In this document: one piece after another, positions 49,125 to 60,931 of the stretch
Layout: every line of letters starts with the position of its first letter
Position numbering within the stretch: position 1 is the stretch's first letter
NCBI GenBank assembly: GCA_900239685.1
Contig: OENT01000056.1
Location: 9,732-73,731 of the forward strand
DNA length: 64,000 nucleotides
Direction of reading: 5' to 3'
Source: Rotaria macrura
Taxonomy: Eukaryota; Rotifera; Eurotatoria; Philodinida; Philodinidae
The notes under the pieces: generated by a model
The model's input: the letters and a program-made list of their open reading frames with translations, nothing else
Database searches by the model: none
What the model was told of the DNA's origin: nothing
Translations under genes and position numbers: made by a program

Positions 49125-50774
49125 TTATTGCGGATTAATATCAATATGACGACGTTTTGGTTTCTTTGGATTACGTGAACGACTTTTAGCTTTGCATATG
49201 GGACAAATAGGTGCATTACGATGAATTTGTTGTTGGCATGATTGGCAAGTCTAAAATGACGAAGAAAGTAATAAGAAAATTACAATTGCAATATTTTCCT
49301 CTCCTTTGTCATTACATAGTTGTTCCGATAGTATTTCTTTCTACCCTCCACACGTCGTTCAACATTCATATTTCAAAAGCAAAATGAACACTGAGCTTTT
49401 TTATTACGTCAAGCGAGACCTTAGAACTAAATACTACGAATGTTTCTAACAAATGAATACCGATCACAGTGTTTGACACTGTCGAGCAGATATTTCGTCT
49501 TACTGAAATCGGGAACGTCAAATTCGATTGATTAATACAATTTTCGCTACAGAAGCAAAGTGGAACAATCATATTCTCAATTTAGTTAGACTAAATAAAA
49601 TGACGTTCCTGGTAGTGTGATTTCAGAAGATTCTGGATGAAAATTTGAAAACTTAAAGGTTACTTATGTCATTCATAAAGACAAAAGCATCTGACTTTTA
49701 CATGATTGTAATATTATTTCGCGAGAAATCGCTATATATTTCGCTTCAACTTCCAATCGAAAACTAGAACTCATCGGCACAAATGTTTTTCTATCCTGAA
49801 CAAAAGATTTTCCTAATGAATATTTACCTTCATTGGTGGTGGTTGTTGTCTAAATGCCGATCGATCAATATTAGATCCAATGCCACCGAGAACTTTCGAT
49901 GAATTCATGCCTGACGATTGAGATTGATTGTTATTTGATGTTACAGTCGAAATAGGACCAGCACCTAACGTATTGTTTGTTTGTTGAGATGTATGAATAA
50001 ATGGTGAGAGTAATGCATGGTGCTGTTCGTGAGGATTATCTGATGTCGATGTAGCTGTCGACGATAAATGCGAATTTCGATTTGATGCCATAAAATCATG
50101 ATCTGTTGGTTGCTGAGCAATAAATCTAAGCAAAAGACATAACCATGACTCTATTTTCTCTGTCATACGTATGAAAATCGAAACTTACTGCATTGCCATT
50201 AATGCAGCTTCGTCATCTTCATTATCTGGAATTTTTTCAAGATGAAGCATTTCTCGTATTTTATTTATTTGATCTTTCATGGGTTGATAATCTTTGAGTA
50301 AACGTTTACTTTCTTGTAATATTCGTACTCGTTCATCTTCAGCTTGTTTTATTGTTGTTTCCATCTTTTCAATAGAAAAACAAACAACATGCTTATATCG
50401 AACAAAGTTTTATTCTGCATGTGTATACATACGATATTAATATCTGCATGAATCAATCGTAATTCTTCAATATGTGACATACGTTCTTGTACAAGCATAT
50501 CGAGTTCTTTTCGAAATTCACGTAAAACTTGATTTTCACGTGTAACTATATCTGTATTTTGATTCAGATTCGTTTGAATGCGTTGTAATTGATTTTGTTT
50601 TTCTCTATTAAGAAAGAAATGAAAAAGAACTTCAACACATGAATTCTAACGCATCATTTTGAAAAGAACAAACCCCAATTCTTTAATTAAATCAAGTTTA
50701 CGCATTGATAATACTAAATCTCTTTCATCAATAGATGTTGTTGATGTGGACGTTTTTTCAGTTGAGTTTTCCAT
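49125..50774 (-). CDS. ZC4H2: Zinc finger C4H2 domain protein
   Basis: Five exons: 50774-50674, 50604-50433, 50364-50189, 50125-49828, 49250-49125. Phases close to 290 residues (human 224). Residues 30-140 form the conserved coiled coil, including [18 protein letters not shown] and [10 protein letters not shown]. The C-terminus has FRQQPPPMK immediately before the zinc finger [20 protein letters not shown], then the nuclear-localisation-like [13 protein letters not shown]. All four Cys and two His-type ligands are present. The extra length comes from a Ser/Asn/Gln-rich linker in exon 4. ZC4H2 is a nuclear protein that partners RNF220 or RLIM in neural and motor development. The last exon is 577 bases from exon 4. 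It is divergent from, and about 325 bases from, the AXDND1 start. Confidence 0.95.
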
Positions 50775-51100
50775 AGGAAATCTGTTTGAATAATTGAATA
50801 CAAAATATGTTATTATTTATGAATAGACAGATCAACGAAACAAATAAAGGTCAAACGAAACGATGACCAATCGAATAAGAGGACGCTAGTATCGAACATT
50901 GTATTTACTCGAAAAACTTATCGTAATTTTTCTGTAAAATTAATTTTAATAAATTGTTCGTGCAATATTTTTATTTGAAAGTGTATATTATCAGACAATG
51001 GAGGTTGTTGTCAAGACTAATGACTTATCAATGATAGTTATTGATTAGACAGGGAAAACGCAATTATTAGAATCGATCGTTTATTGAGAATTAATCTAAG

Positions 51101-54100
51101 ATGAGTATTGTCGAAGTTCAACAACAAGAAAGTAGTGGAAATAAAACGAACGCTGCTTGTGCTTTACCACAACTGCGAGGTACGTATATGAATTTTTTTA
51201 ATAGTAAAACTGAAAGAAGTTTTTCATTATCATAATGCAGGACAATCACAAAGGCCAGCAGGTCGAACGGAAAATGATTTTCTACCACATGAACTTATGA
51301 TAACTTTGCGTCAAACATCTTTGCCAGCTGAGTACTTAGGACCACCTGGTCTCATCAATCCAAATAAATTTTTAAGACCAACACCACCTGTAAACATTTT
51401 CATTATTTAATCATTTCTTTTCGGACTTTTAAAGTTGTCCGTTTTTTTTCCTATTTAATTTTATCCAGTCAGGCTCACGACGACCAGATAATGCATGGAA
51501 TTTTCCAAAGCAACGAGAAAAATATCGTTTCTTACTCGAACAAAATCCATGCACATGCGGAGCTGGACAGTAAATTCGGAATGCTCTTTTCTATTGTTCA
51601 AGAAATACGAAAGATTTATAATTTAATTTACTTAGTGACATATCATTCTTATGTGAAGCTGCAGCAGCAAATTTACTTCAAGATCAACAAGGCAAGTCAA
51701 TTTCTCAGCAACGAACGACTGATAAGAGTGCCATTCGAGCGAAACGAGTTGAAATACAACCACAACAAGTATGTTGCTATGCTCATGCGTATTTGATACA
51801 CATTAAAATGATTCATATTCAAAACTAGGACATAGTTCTACCTGAATCCATAATACCAGAAGAGTTTCGTGTAGTGAAAAATGTTGGTGTTACACCGATT
51901 GAAGTCTTCGACGAGTAATTATTTGTCTATCATCATAATGTTACGAACGAATCGTACTGATCGATTTCAATTTTTCTATATTCTTTTAGAAAACATACAA
52001 CTGTAACAGAAGATCATCTTAATCATATCACCGCATTTCCATCTTTGTAAGAACATCTATTGAAACAAATCGAGTTCATTAATTTTCGAACATATTTATC
52101 TATCATAGAAAACCAGTTGGACGAACACAAGTATTAAAATTACGCCATACAATGGATGCACTATTGGAAAAAATTACTATAGAAGATAGTGATTTGCATG
52201 GACAAACACAAGTCAGAATTGATTTTTTGAGATTCTTTCAAGAGAACGATTTATATTCACTAGATAAGATATCAATTTCTTCTTTTATAGCTTCACAATT
52301 TACTTGAATTAATCAAAGAAGAACAAAATATTTATAATATTGTCTTTCATGAAATCATTCGACAAGTTAATATTGTTTTCATTTGCAATTGTTGATTTTT
52401 CTCCTTGCCTTTCTATTCAGGTCAGTGTTGAATGTAAAGATCGCGGTGAACTCTTATGTAAATTACGTGAACGTTATTCATCATTATTATCACGTGTACC
52501 AAGACAAATAAAAAGGTTAGATTATATTTTAATTTATTAGCAAAAAGAAAAGAAGTTTTTTTTCGAATGTTTATATTCTTTTTTTACAGTTTACATGAGG
52601 AATTAATTGCTCAACGTGCACTTGATCGTCGTCTAGCTGAACAATTAATTCAATTTAAATCAACTGTTGGTACACTTATGTTGTATGTAAAAATAGAGCT
52701 GTCGTCTTTTTTGATTTATAACGACGATTTTGAAACCATATTTTTATTTGTGTTGGTGATAAACCAATACGCATTGATATAATAGATCGTTCTTGTGCTG
52801 AAACATACTTTTGTTCCGCGAATAATCGTTCTAATTCGGCAACTTGCCATGATGTAAAAAGAATACGTGTTCGTTTTTTATCATGTGAAATAGGATTCGA
52901 TTGTATTGATGAACGATCAATCTTATTTGTGTTTGAGACTTTTGCTGCACGAAGTAAAGTTGCATAGTCGCATGTTTTTAAATCAACTAGTGGAACGAAA
53001 GAAAAAAAGACGATCACAATTTAAGTACGAAATAAATAATAGTTTGAAAAATATGATTTGGGTGAGAAGTATCAGGTTGAACCTATTAATTTAGATGTTT
53101 TGTTTTAAATAAAAGTCACAATAACTAATAGAATATAATTTTAATGTTTTTTTTTGTTTTGGATAAATCCACCATCTTGCTATGAAGTACAAGTTTCCAC
53201 AGAAAGAATATTCAAGTCGAGTACTCTTCGTTCTGAGTAATCTATAGAGAATGTCAAGTATAAGTGTGCAATAATATCAAGTTAGAACACAGTATCTCCT
53301 TTTCCAAAGACTGAAAGAAAAGCCGAATATTCCTGTGTTAGACAGAGCACACTACTCAGAAGTTAGACATTCTCTTGAATTACATTTACACAAAGTTCTG
53401 CATAGAAATATTCTTGTGAACACTATCATGAGAGAACAATACTATTCATAAACCACCATTGAATTAATCTATTCAAATCTACAACTTCACTACAGTAAGA
53501 CTAAAAATAAGTTGAATAGGTATCATATGCAGAGAAGTTCGAAGTTGAACTATATTCATCGAACTGAGTTTTCTATCTAGTTAGCCATAATATCTATGTG
53601 AAACTGTAGTTTAAAAGCAAAAACGTGTACTACTCTCATGGCTTCACTTCGAATGAAGTTTGTAGGAAATGATCACTATGTGTGAAAATTCAGAAGTTTA
53701 TTTAGAAGGAAAATTTCAAATAAAAATCGAATCATTTAATATCGAAGCGGATTAGTGTCGTACCAAAAGTTAATCTCATGTTACTAGTATACATACTCGT
53801 TGATTATGATAGAAATATATGTCAATAAACAACTATGAGTGTTAATCTAGAGAGTCATCTAGTTTTGTATTAAACATACATTACCTTGAATAGGTAATGG
53901 AGTACATCGAATAGGTTTAGGTTTAACGATTCGATGCGATGAAGATGTAGTCGACATAAGTATAAATATATGTGTATGTGACAATACCACTCGTATGTTC
54001 TTCAATGCCTTGATGAAGAGAAAACCATCATTGCTTCATCTATATAGTTTATTTACCTTTGTCCATATGTTACTATTACGCATTAGTTATTGAAGCAATT

Positions 54101-57100
54101 CTCGAACAATTCAATTCTAGCACACATACATGCCTACACTTGTTGTGTGACATGTAAACATAATTAATCTCATAATCAAGAAGATGATAGTAATGCTTGT
54201 CTTTTGTTTATTGTTGCTTCTAGAGAATTGGAAGATGTTCGTGAACATGATCGACGCGTTACTGAAGAAGCTGAAACAGCGCAAAGAGATGTAAGAATAA
54301 TTCATAGTGTTCAATTGTTTGTCTTCTATTAACAATCCATCCACTTCTAGCTATTTAAAGTCCTTTTTTCCTTCTTAATTCAGAGTAAGCACTTTCTGCT
54401 ATGATTCACTTGCTCCTTCGATTAGTAATAACACTAAATAAAATAATAAAAAGATCAAACAATAATATTTTCTTTAGCTTAAAACAGCTTTATCTGAATC
54501 TCAAAAGAATGCTTCACTTCTTACTGAATATCATGAATTATATGATTTACAACGTAAACGTTTGGAAAAACAAATTACTGTTATCGCATCTGAAAAAGAA
54601 TTATGGCGTGGAGCAGCACACACAATTGCTCTCAAAGTAAATTTTTTTTGTTCTCTAACTTATTTGAATTTTACAACTTGTAAAATTAATATAAACATTG
54701 TCTTCCTCACATTCCTCATGCATAGTTAGATAATAAATTCGAAAAAGATCTGTTTAAAGAGAAACTATATAGTATATAACAGAGTGCTAAAGATCAATAT
54801 TATGCATAATACAAAATACATCGCATCATAGAAACTGTATTTCAGCGATAGATTTTTCACGAACTGAAGTTGAACTTGGAAAAGAAACTTTGATATAAAT
54901 CTCTCTAAATAAAAAAAAAAATTTTTAAACCAACATTAGAAATATCTTCTGTGTTGTAAGACATCCAACTAATCTTAAAACTGATGTTTCAAAGTGTATT
55001 CTAACGCCGGATTTTAAAATGGACAGCCAATAGCTGAAAGTTTAAAAAGCATAGTTTTGGTTTTTTCGACAATATACAATCAACGATGATGCACACATCT
55101 ATAGTTGCTAGAAAATACGATCAAATCATAGTAATTGTATCAAGCAATCATCTGTCATTCATAACTCCGATACATGTTATGTTTAGTATAAAAACGAATT
55201 AGTCCAACAAAATTATCGTTTCATAAGGAATGATAAACCAGAAACTACAATACATTTTATTCTATTTAATTACGTTTGAAAAACGAACGAAGAGATAATA
55301 TTTTACTTTAATTTTGCATTCCATAAACGTTTAAAATAAGTTTCTTCTCTATGAAGGTTATTGTTGAACATAAATTAGCGACATCGAAACGTTTAAGTCT
55401 AGCTGAACAAACTTGGTATACACTAGCGAGTCATTTCACAATTTATCTCATGGATAAAGATACAATTGAATTAACTGATGTGCAAAAATATGCAAATTCA
55501 TGGCGTGAAATAGTCGAAACATTTGATCGTGAACAAGAACAACGTGAATTTGAAACAATAAAAAATCTTAATCGTCTTAGTAAATCTATTGAAACACTTA
55601 GTAACACATTTCGACAAACTCATTTGTATGTTTTCAATTTAAAAATCAATTAAATTCATTCTATTTGTTCTATCATCATATGTTCTAAAGTGATTCCGAA
55701 GGCAAATTCACTCAAACGCCAGATCAACGAAAAGCTATTGATTATCTAAATCAAATTCGACTTTGGGAAGATTTATGTACACGTGAAATAGAAAAATTTG
55801 GTGGCGATACAGTACTTATTAATGAAGAACGTATGAAAAAAGCTGATCGACAATTAAAAAAATGGATCGAAATGACAGAACGATTATTTAGTCGTCATCC
55901 ATCAACAAATAGTGGTGATTATAGTGAACAACAGATACTACGAGGACTATTTGATGTAAGAAACCTTTTCAATATTCATGTCATCATTTTTTTTGTTTTT
56001 CTCTCTCCTGTTATCTCTTAATTAGAATATATTTCTATTACATTCTCAATATCGTATACGAATGACAGGTGAAAATGGTTTAGCACAAGGAGTTATTTTT
56101 CTCAGTAATGTACTTGAATCATGGAACAGTAAATTCAATACATATGCTTATAGTGGAGGAAAAATAGCTGAAAGCGAATGGTTAGGATTTTATTCACAAC
56201 TGGATGAATGGTTTGATACAATAAATAAAGCAACTACGGTTGTCGGAAAACCAACGAAAGATGATCATGAAGATATAGGCACAGGAAAGAAAGAAGGAGA
56301 AACTAAAATTGTGTAAGTATTAAATTGTTTTGATCATTTGCTGAAATCGATGTTTAACTTAGAATACTTTGATGGGATGATATTTTTCAACATATGTCAT
56401 AACTCTAATTACGATACTAACTTGAAAACGTTTTTGTTGAATCTAGAAGAACCATACTTTCATAACATTATTATTCAATTAACAGTCAAAAATAAATAAT
56501 ATGACATTCGCCTAAGGTCTTCATTAGTGTATATATTTATTTTTGTTTTGATTGAAAAAACATGTTAGGATTTGTAGATTGTCATGTGCATGAAGATTAA
56601 AGATTAACCAATTATATACAGAATGATGTTGAAAAGAAAGTTTCTATTTATCGAAAAAAAACTATTTGTGACTCTAGTTTATTCCAATAAGCACCGTTGG
56701 ATATTTTCGATAGAGAAATCAATTGATAAAAACTTCGATTGAAACATCTATAAACTTTGAACAAAACACATTTCTAAGGGATCGTTCTCAAATCTGGTTT
56801 CGTATATAATACTTACACTTCAATACTATTTCAAAATTCTGTATCATGTTAATTTACATACATTAGCGATGATGGATAATCATCGGCTTGAATTAAGAGT
56901 TTTTTTTTCGTGAATATGTTTCTGATGTTTTTCCGACGTACGAACTTTTATGAGAATTTACTATCGTCTGTGGAAATAAAATAAAATTCGGGACAAGACA
57001 TTATTCCATACAATACTTACGTGAAAGGTGATAGCAATTTTTCTGTTCTTTTTCTATATTATGGGATTAATTCGATTCATTAATAAGAATAAAATAGAAT

Positions 57101-58662
57101 GAACCAAATGTTTTAAATGGTAATAAAGATTTTATTTAAGATTTTTAACTTATAAAAAATTCTTCTACACTGTAGAGTCGTGTGCGAAAATCCCACAGAA
57201 CAGTAAAACTCAATAGATGAATAAAACAAACCTTCTGTAAATTTGATATATGATGATCTTCATAGTTTAAGAAAATATCACTCGCCGTCGAAACTTACAT
57301 AAAAAATGTTTTCACCTTTACTTTTAATTTTTAGTGTGCAAGCATCGGTTGTATTACAGCAAGCTAATAGAGGTCTGGTTTCTCTCCGTCATTATGTTGA
57401 AAGTCATAATGGTCGTATTTCAGATGAAGTAAACCGTATTGATTCTACTCTTTTGTATCGACTACATATTTCATTTGCCTAATTTTTTATTTCATTGACA
57501 GACACTTCAACTTGATGCAAATATGGTCCATTGGCTTATTCAAATTCTTATTGATCTAGCTCCAAATCAATCAAATTTATCTCGAGAAGGACACAATCAT
57601 CTGTCAGCAAGTCGTATACCAGCTGACAATTTGATAAAAACACAAAAAGCTTTATCAGATCAGTTGAATACCATCACGAAATATATTGTAAAGTAAATGA
57701 AAAAGTGTGCCATTGTGAATTTTCTTAAATCAATAAAAATCTGTTTTTCGTTCTAGATGCTGTGCAGCATTAACCGCCGAAGAAATGTTTACTAAACAAA
57801 TGCGTAAAGAAAGTGACGCGGAAAAGGAAGTACTCGATCTTAAACGTATGCAGGTAATAATAGATTTTTTTTGAATTGGAGTGAAAGCAAGAAAATTGTA
57901 TTTTTTTGCGAATATAACATTTTCGTTAACAGTCACTTGTACAGGTATTATTTATTATTGTTGCTTTCTTGTGCAAGTATGAATAGAGATGAAATCTACT
58001 TATATGTATTATTCTTCCTTTTTCTTCTAAATGTTCAACATAGAGATGAATTAAGTAGTGATGATAAAAGTATGTTTCTCCATAGGATGAATGCAATGAT
58101 TGGATTTATGCATCGAAAGTTCTTCTAGCTGAATTAACTGGTGATGAAAATCTGATAGATACACCTCCGCCAAAACGAGAGATTGAGAAAACAGCGACAA
58201 AAGATCAATTAGATTGGCCTGATCTGTCAACTGAAAGACGAAAAGTAATGCGACTAGCTATATAAAATATAGATGTAATTATTGTGTATATTTTTATAGG
58301 ATGATGATGAAACAATTGGAGTTGAACATGTATCTTTCGAAGCAATAAGCCGGGGTGGCCTAACGGAACGACGACGATTAGGACGATCACGTGATGGCGA
58401 TGATGCTAGTTCAGTAGCTTCTAAATCAGCTAAAATTGGCTTTGATGCACTAAGAACGATCGCACAATTACAACAACAACTAGCGTGAGTTTGTTAACAT
58501 ACTTTCCTTTTTCTTAATTGATAACACTGAATCATTTTATCTAGTGAAACCGAAGCACGTGCTGCTACTCTTCAAGAACAAACCATGTCCTTGGATGTCG
58601 CACTACGTGAAGCAAACCAACGTATTCAACAACTCGAATCCAACCAACGTGTTCAACAATGA
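51101..58662 (+). CDS. AXDND1: Axonemal dynein light chain domain-containing protein 1
   Basis: Twenty-one exons: 51101-51179, 51241-51389, 51469-51569, 51636-51768, 51829-51914, 51990-52046, 52109-52211, 52291-52365, 52421-52515, 52590-52682, 54224-54290, 54478-54636, 55357-55625, 55691-55955, 56026-56312, 57335-57428, 57502-57692, 57757-57853, 58086-58244, 58300-58484, 58545-58662. Every join keeps phase and gives 953 residues (human about 1012). Residues roughly 200-345 carry the p28/p33-type axonemal dynein light chain domain, with the signature FHEIIRQVSVECKDRGELL. Long coiled coils follow (ALDRRLAEQL, EKELWRGAAHTIAL), and the C-terminus is Gln-rich and helical. The protein is expected in cilia or sperm flagella. 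Most introns are about 55-80 bases; the 1.5 kb intron after exon 10 hosts an antisense homeobox gene. Confidence 0.88.
52676..53957 (-). CDS. NK-type homeobox protein, nested antisense
   Basis: Two exons, 53957-53885 and 52986-52676, spliced in phase 1 to 127 residues. The homeodomain spans residues 61-120: KKRTRILFTSWQVAELERLF, then LSPTQIKIWFQNRRYKSKK. Position 54 of the homeodomain is Tyr, the hallmark of the NK-2 class, whose members prefer CAAG-containing sites; Gln50 and Asn51 are present. The N-terminal arm is short (60 residues) and lacks an obvious TN/EH1 repressor motif. Only seven residues follow the homeodomain. The whole gene lies opposite AXDND1 intron 10, and its last 7 bases overlap AXDND1 exon 10. 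A nuclear transcription factor is expected. It may be a fast-evolving NK2 relative. Confidence 0.85.
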
Positions 58663-59289
58663 TCCAACGAATATTTTTACTAACGCTAATATATTATATC
58701 ATATAAAGAGAATATAATCAGACCTTATTTATGCCTTTTTGTGCCACCTTATTATTATTTTTTTCTTCATAATAAAAATAGTAGCACTGACGTTTCTCGG
58801 TATATTTCTGATTATTTGAACTACTATTTTGCACAAATTCCATCAGAATACATCTGGTGCCTGTCTTTCATATTATCTATTCATTTTGGATAATTTTAGT
58901 ATGAGATATTGTTCGCTGGGAATTTCTTTTTCGAAAAACGATAGACTGATCAGTGAGAGCTCGTTTCCAGAAAAGTAACATAAGTAAGTTTTAGAAGTGG
59001 CGATTATCAGATCGAATATTATCGTAAAATCTTGCACTTACTCACATGGATATTAATTATTTAGGCTGGAAAAACAGCATGAAAATAAACCGTATTGAAT
59101 GTTAGAATCGATTTAGTGATTGATTAGATTAGATTAGATTAAGAAAAGAAAATCCTCTCAGAAAAGATAAAACACGGTAATATAATAAAAACAGATTTTT
59201 TGCCATTTTCATTGCTAACAGAGTATCAACTTCTATAAACGAGAAGAGAATACCATCAACAATAACGACTACGGCTGCTGGTTTGATAA
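58663..59289. other. AXDND1 3' region and intergenic
   Basis: Probable 3' untranslated sequence with aataaaa-like signals near 58770, then AT-rich DNA. A short run of gatta repeats lies at about 59120-59142. No gene seen. Confidence 0.5.
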
Positions 59290-60040
59290 ATCATCTGAAA
59301 ATGTGAGCACTAAATCACGACTGCGTCCGAATTCTCCTTTTGTTCGATGCAAATACTGATGCTATGAATATCATAGATCGTACCACTATCATTTGCAACT
59401 TGAAAGAAGTTATTAACAAGCTTCATACATTCATTGGCGTTAAAAAATGTATCAATTTTATTCATTGTATTTGAGAAGAGAAAGTATTTATGGTATTGTG
59501 TGATAACTTCGAGCAAACAACTGTTTACATTGTGAATGATTTGCCACGAACCAAGTTCAACACGATCATGTTACAAAACAATATTCAGAGGTTTAAGGTG
59601 TCTTTACAGACATCACATTTCTTACTAAGGTACTTCAACGCAATATTTATGCCATTAGCAATCGACTTACAGCAAAAACACTTGCAAAAATTGATTTCTT
59701 ACTATTGTCGAGATTTCGAAGATGATGTTAGCATATTGGAAGTCGAGAGTAAATTCGCAGGAGAATAACATAGACACACTCGGGTATAGTGCGGTGTACG
59801 TCCACTTACTTTGTGGATTCCATGCTTAATGAATCGTTACGCATGATGCAGATCGATCACATCATAAATGTGGACTTCTTTATCCGAGATCTTTACAGTA
59901 ACGTCGTGGAAATTCATGCTCAGCAAATTACTAAATGTATGTTTACGAATTCATTTATCGTTTATCGTGATCAAAGATTATCTTATACAGACTTTGATCT
60001 AATAGCCAACGCACATGATGATTTTTTGGTCATTGAATAG
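59290..60040 (+). pseudogene. Unidentified coding remnant
   Basis: Coding-like plus-strand pieces in shifting frames: about 59338-59478 (FDANTDAMNIIDRTTIICNL), 59490-59765 (VLCDNFEQTTVYIVNDLPRT then LLRYFNAIFMPLAIDLQQKH) and 59789-60040. Stops separate them. The first part vaguely recalls the N-terminal domain of a large bdelloid family of TPR-associated proteins, but this is weak. No catalytic motif is visible. Probably a dead gene. Confidence 0.3.
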
Positions 60041-60931
60041 CTCTTTTACCAATAAGTATCAACCGAGTAGTATCTGCTGTCTGTATACAGTGAAACGAAA
60101 GTTAATCCTGATCTCATTGGTGTTCTCTTCGTAATAACCATCAATGTATCAACATCGGCTACTACTTTCGCAAATATCCATGGTATCAGTTGTTTCGGAA
60201 AAGAAGAAGAAATACTTTTCCCCATGCATTCTATCTTTCGTATGGGATCAATAAAACAAATCGATGACAATAGTCGTTTATGGCAAATCTAATTAATCTT
60301 AACTAATGATACTGATACATAACTTCAGATACTTGGAGAGCATCTATGCAAAGAAATAAATCTACAATCGGAAAAGTATAATGGTGTGGATGTGAAAGTG
60401 GTTCTGAGTGTGGAGAACACATGGAAACCCACACCTTTCGACACAATCAAATTATTACTAGTATTGAACTACATACTCATTGATCGATGATTTAACGTGT
60501 CCGCATAAACGTTTTCTTAATCAGTTCGACTCTGAAATATAACTAGACATTACTCATACGGAAATCAAGAAAATCACCCTGTCATTAGAAGCAATAGAGT
60601 ACTCCTCTTAGTCGATTTCAGTCAACTGGAACATGCGGATACCTTCATAATACATAAGTACCATCGAATAGATTCTCATTGACAAGATTCAAGTCGATTT
60701 TCTCAATTATTCTGAAGACTACTGAGATAGTGTCTTAACTGCTGCTCGAAAACTGAAGTAAAATAAAGGTAAGAACACTTCCCCAACCACAGTAAAACGA
60801 TCAGGATCCGTATGATAAGCATAGTTTCGAGTTGACATTAAATCAGTATCTAATAATGTTTGTTTGTCTAACGATTGTTTTCTAGAAAGCGCGGTTCTCT
60901 TCACTCTCTATATTTAAACAATTACTTTTAG
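60041..60931. other. No gene recognised
   Basis: Short ORFs only, mostly minus-strand without family features. The upstream exons of the 5-phosphatase should lie here if the gene were whole, but I could not recognise them. Confidence 0.4.

Noticed and set aside
52567-52782. Plus ORF continuing past 52682 as part of AXDND1
   Set aside because: The extension past 52682 is intron read-through; a strong GTATGT donor and phase with the exon at 54224 end the exon there.
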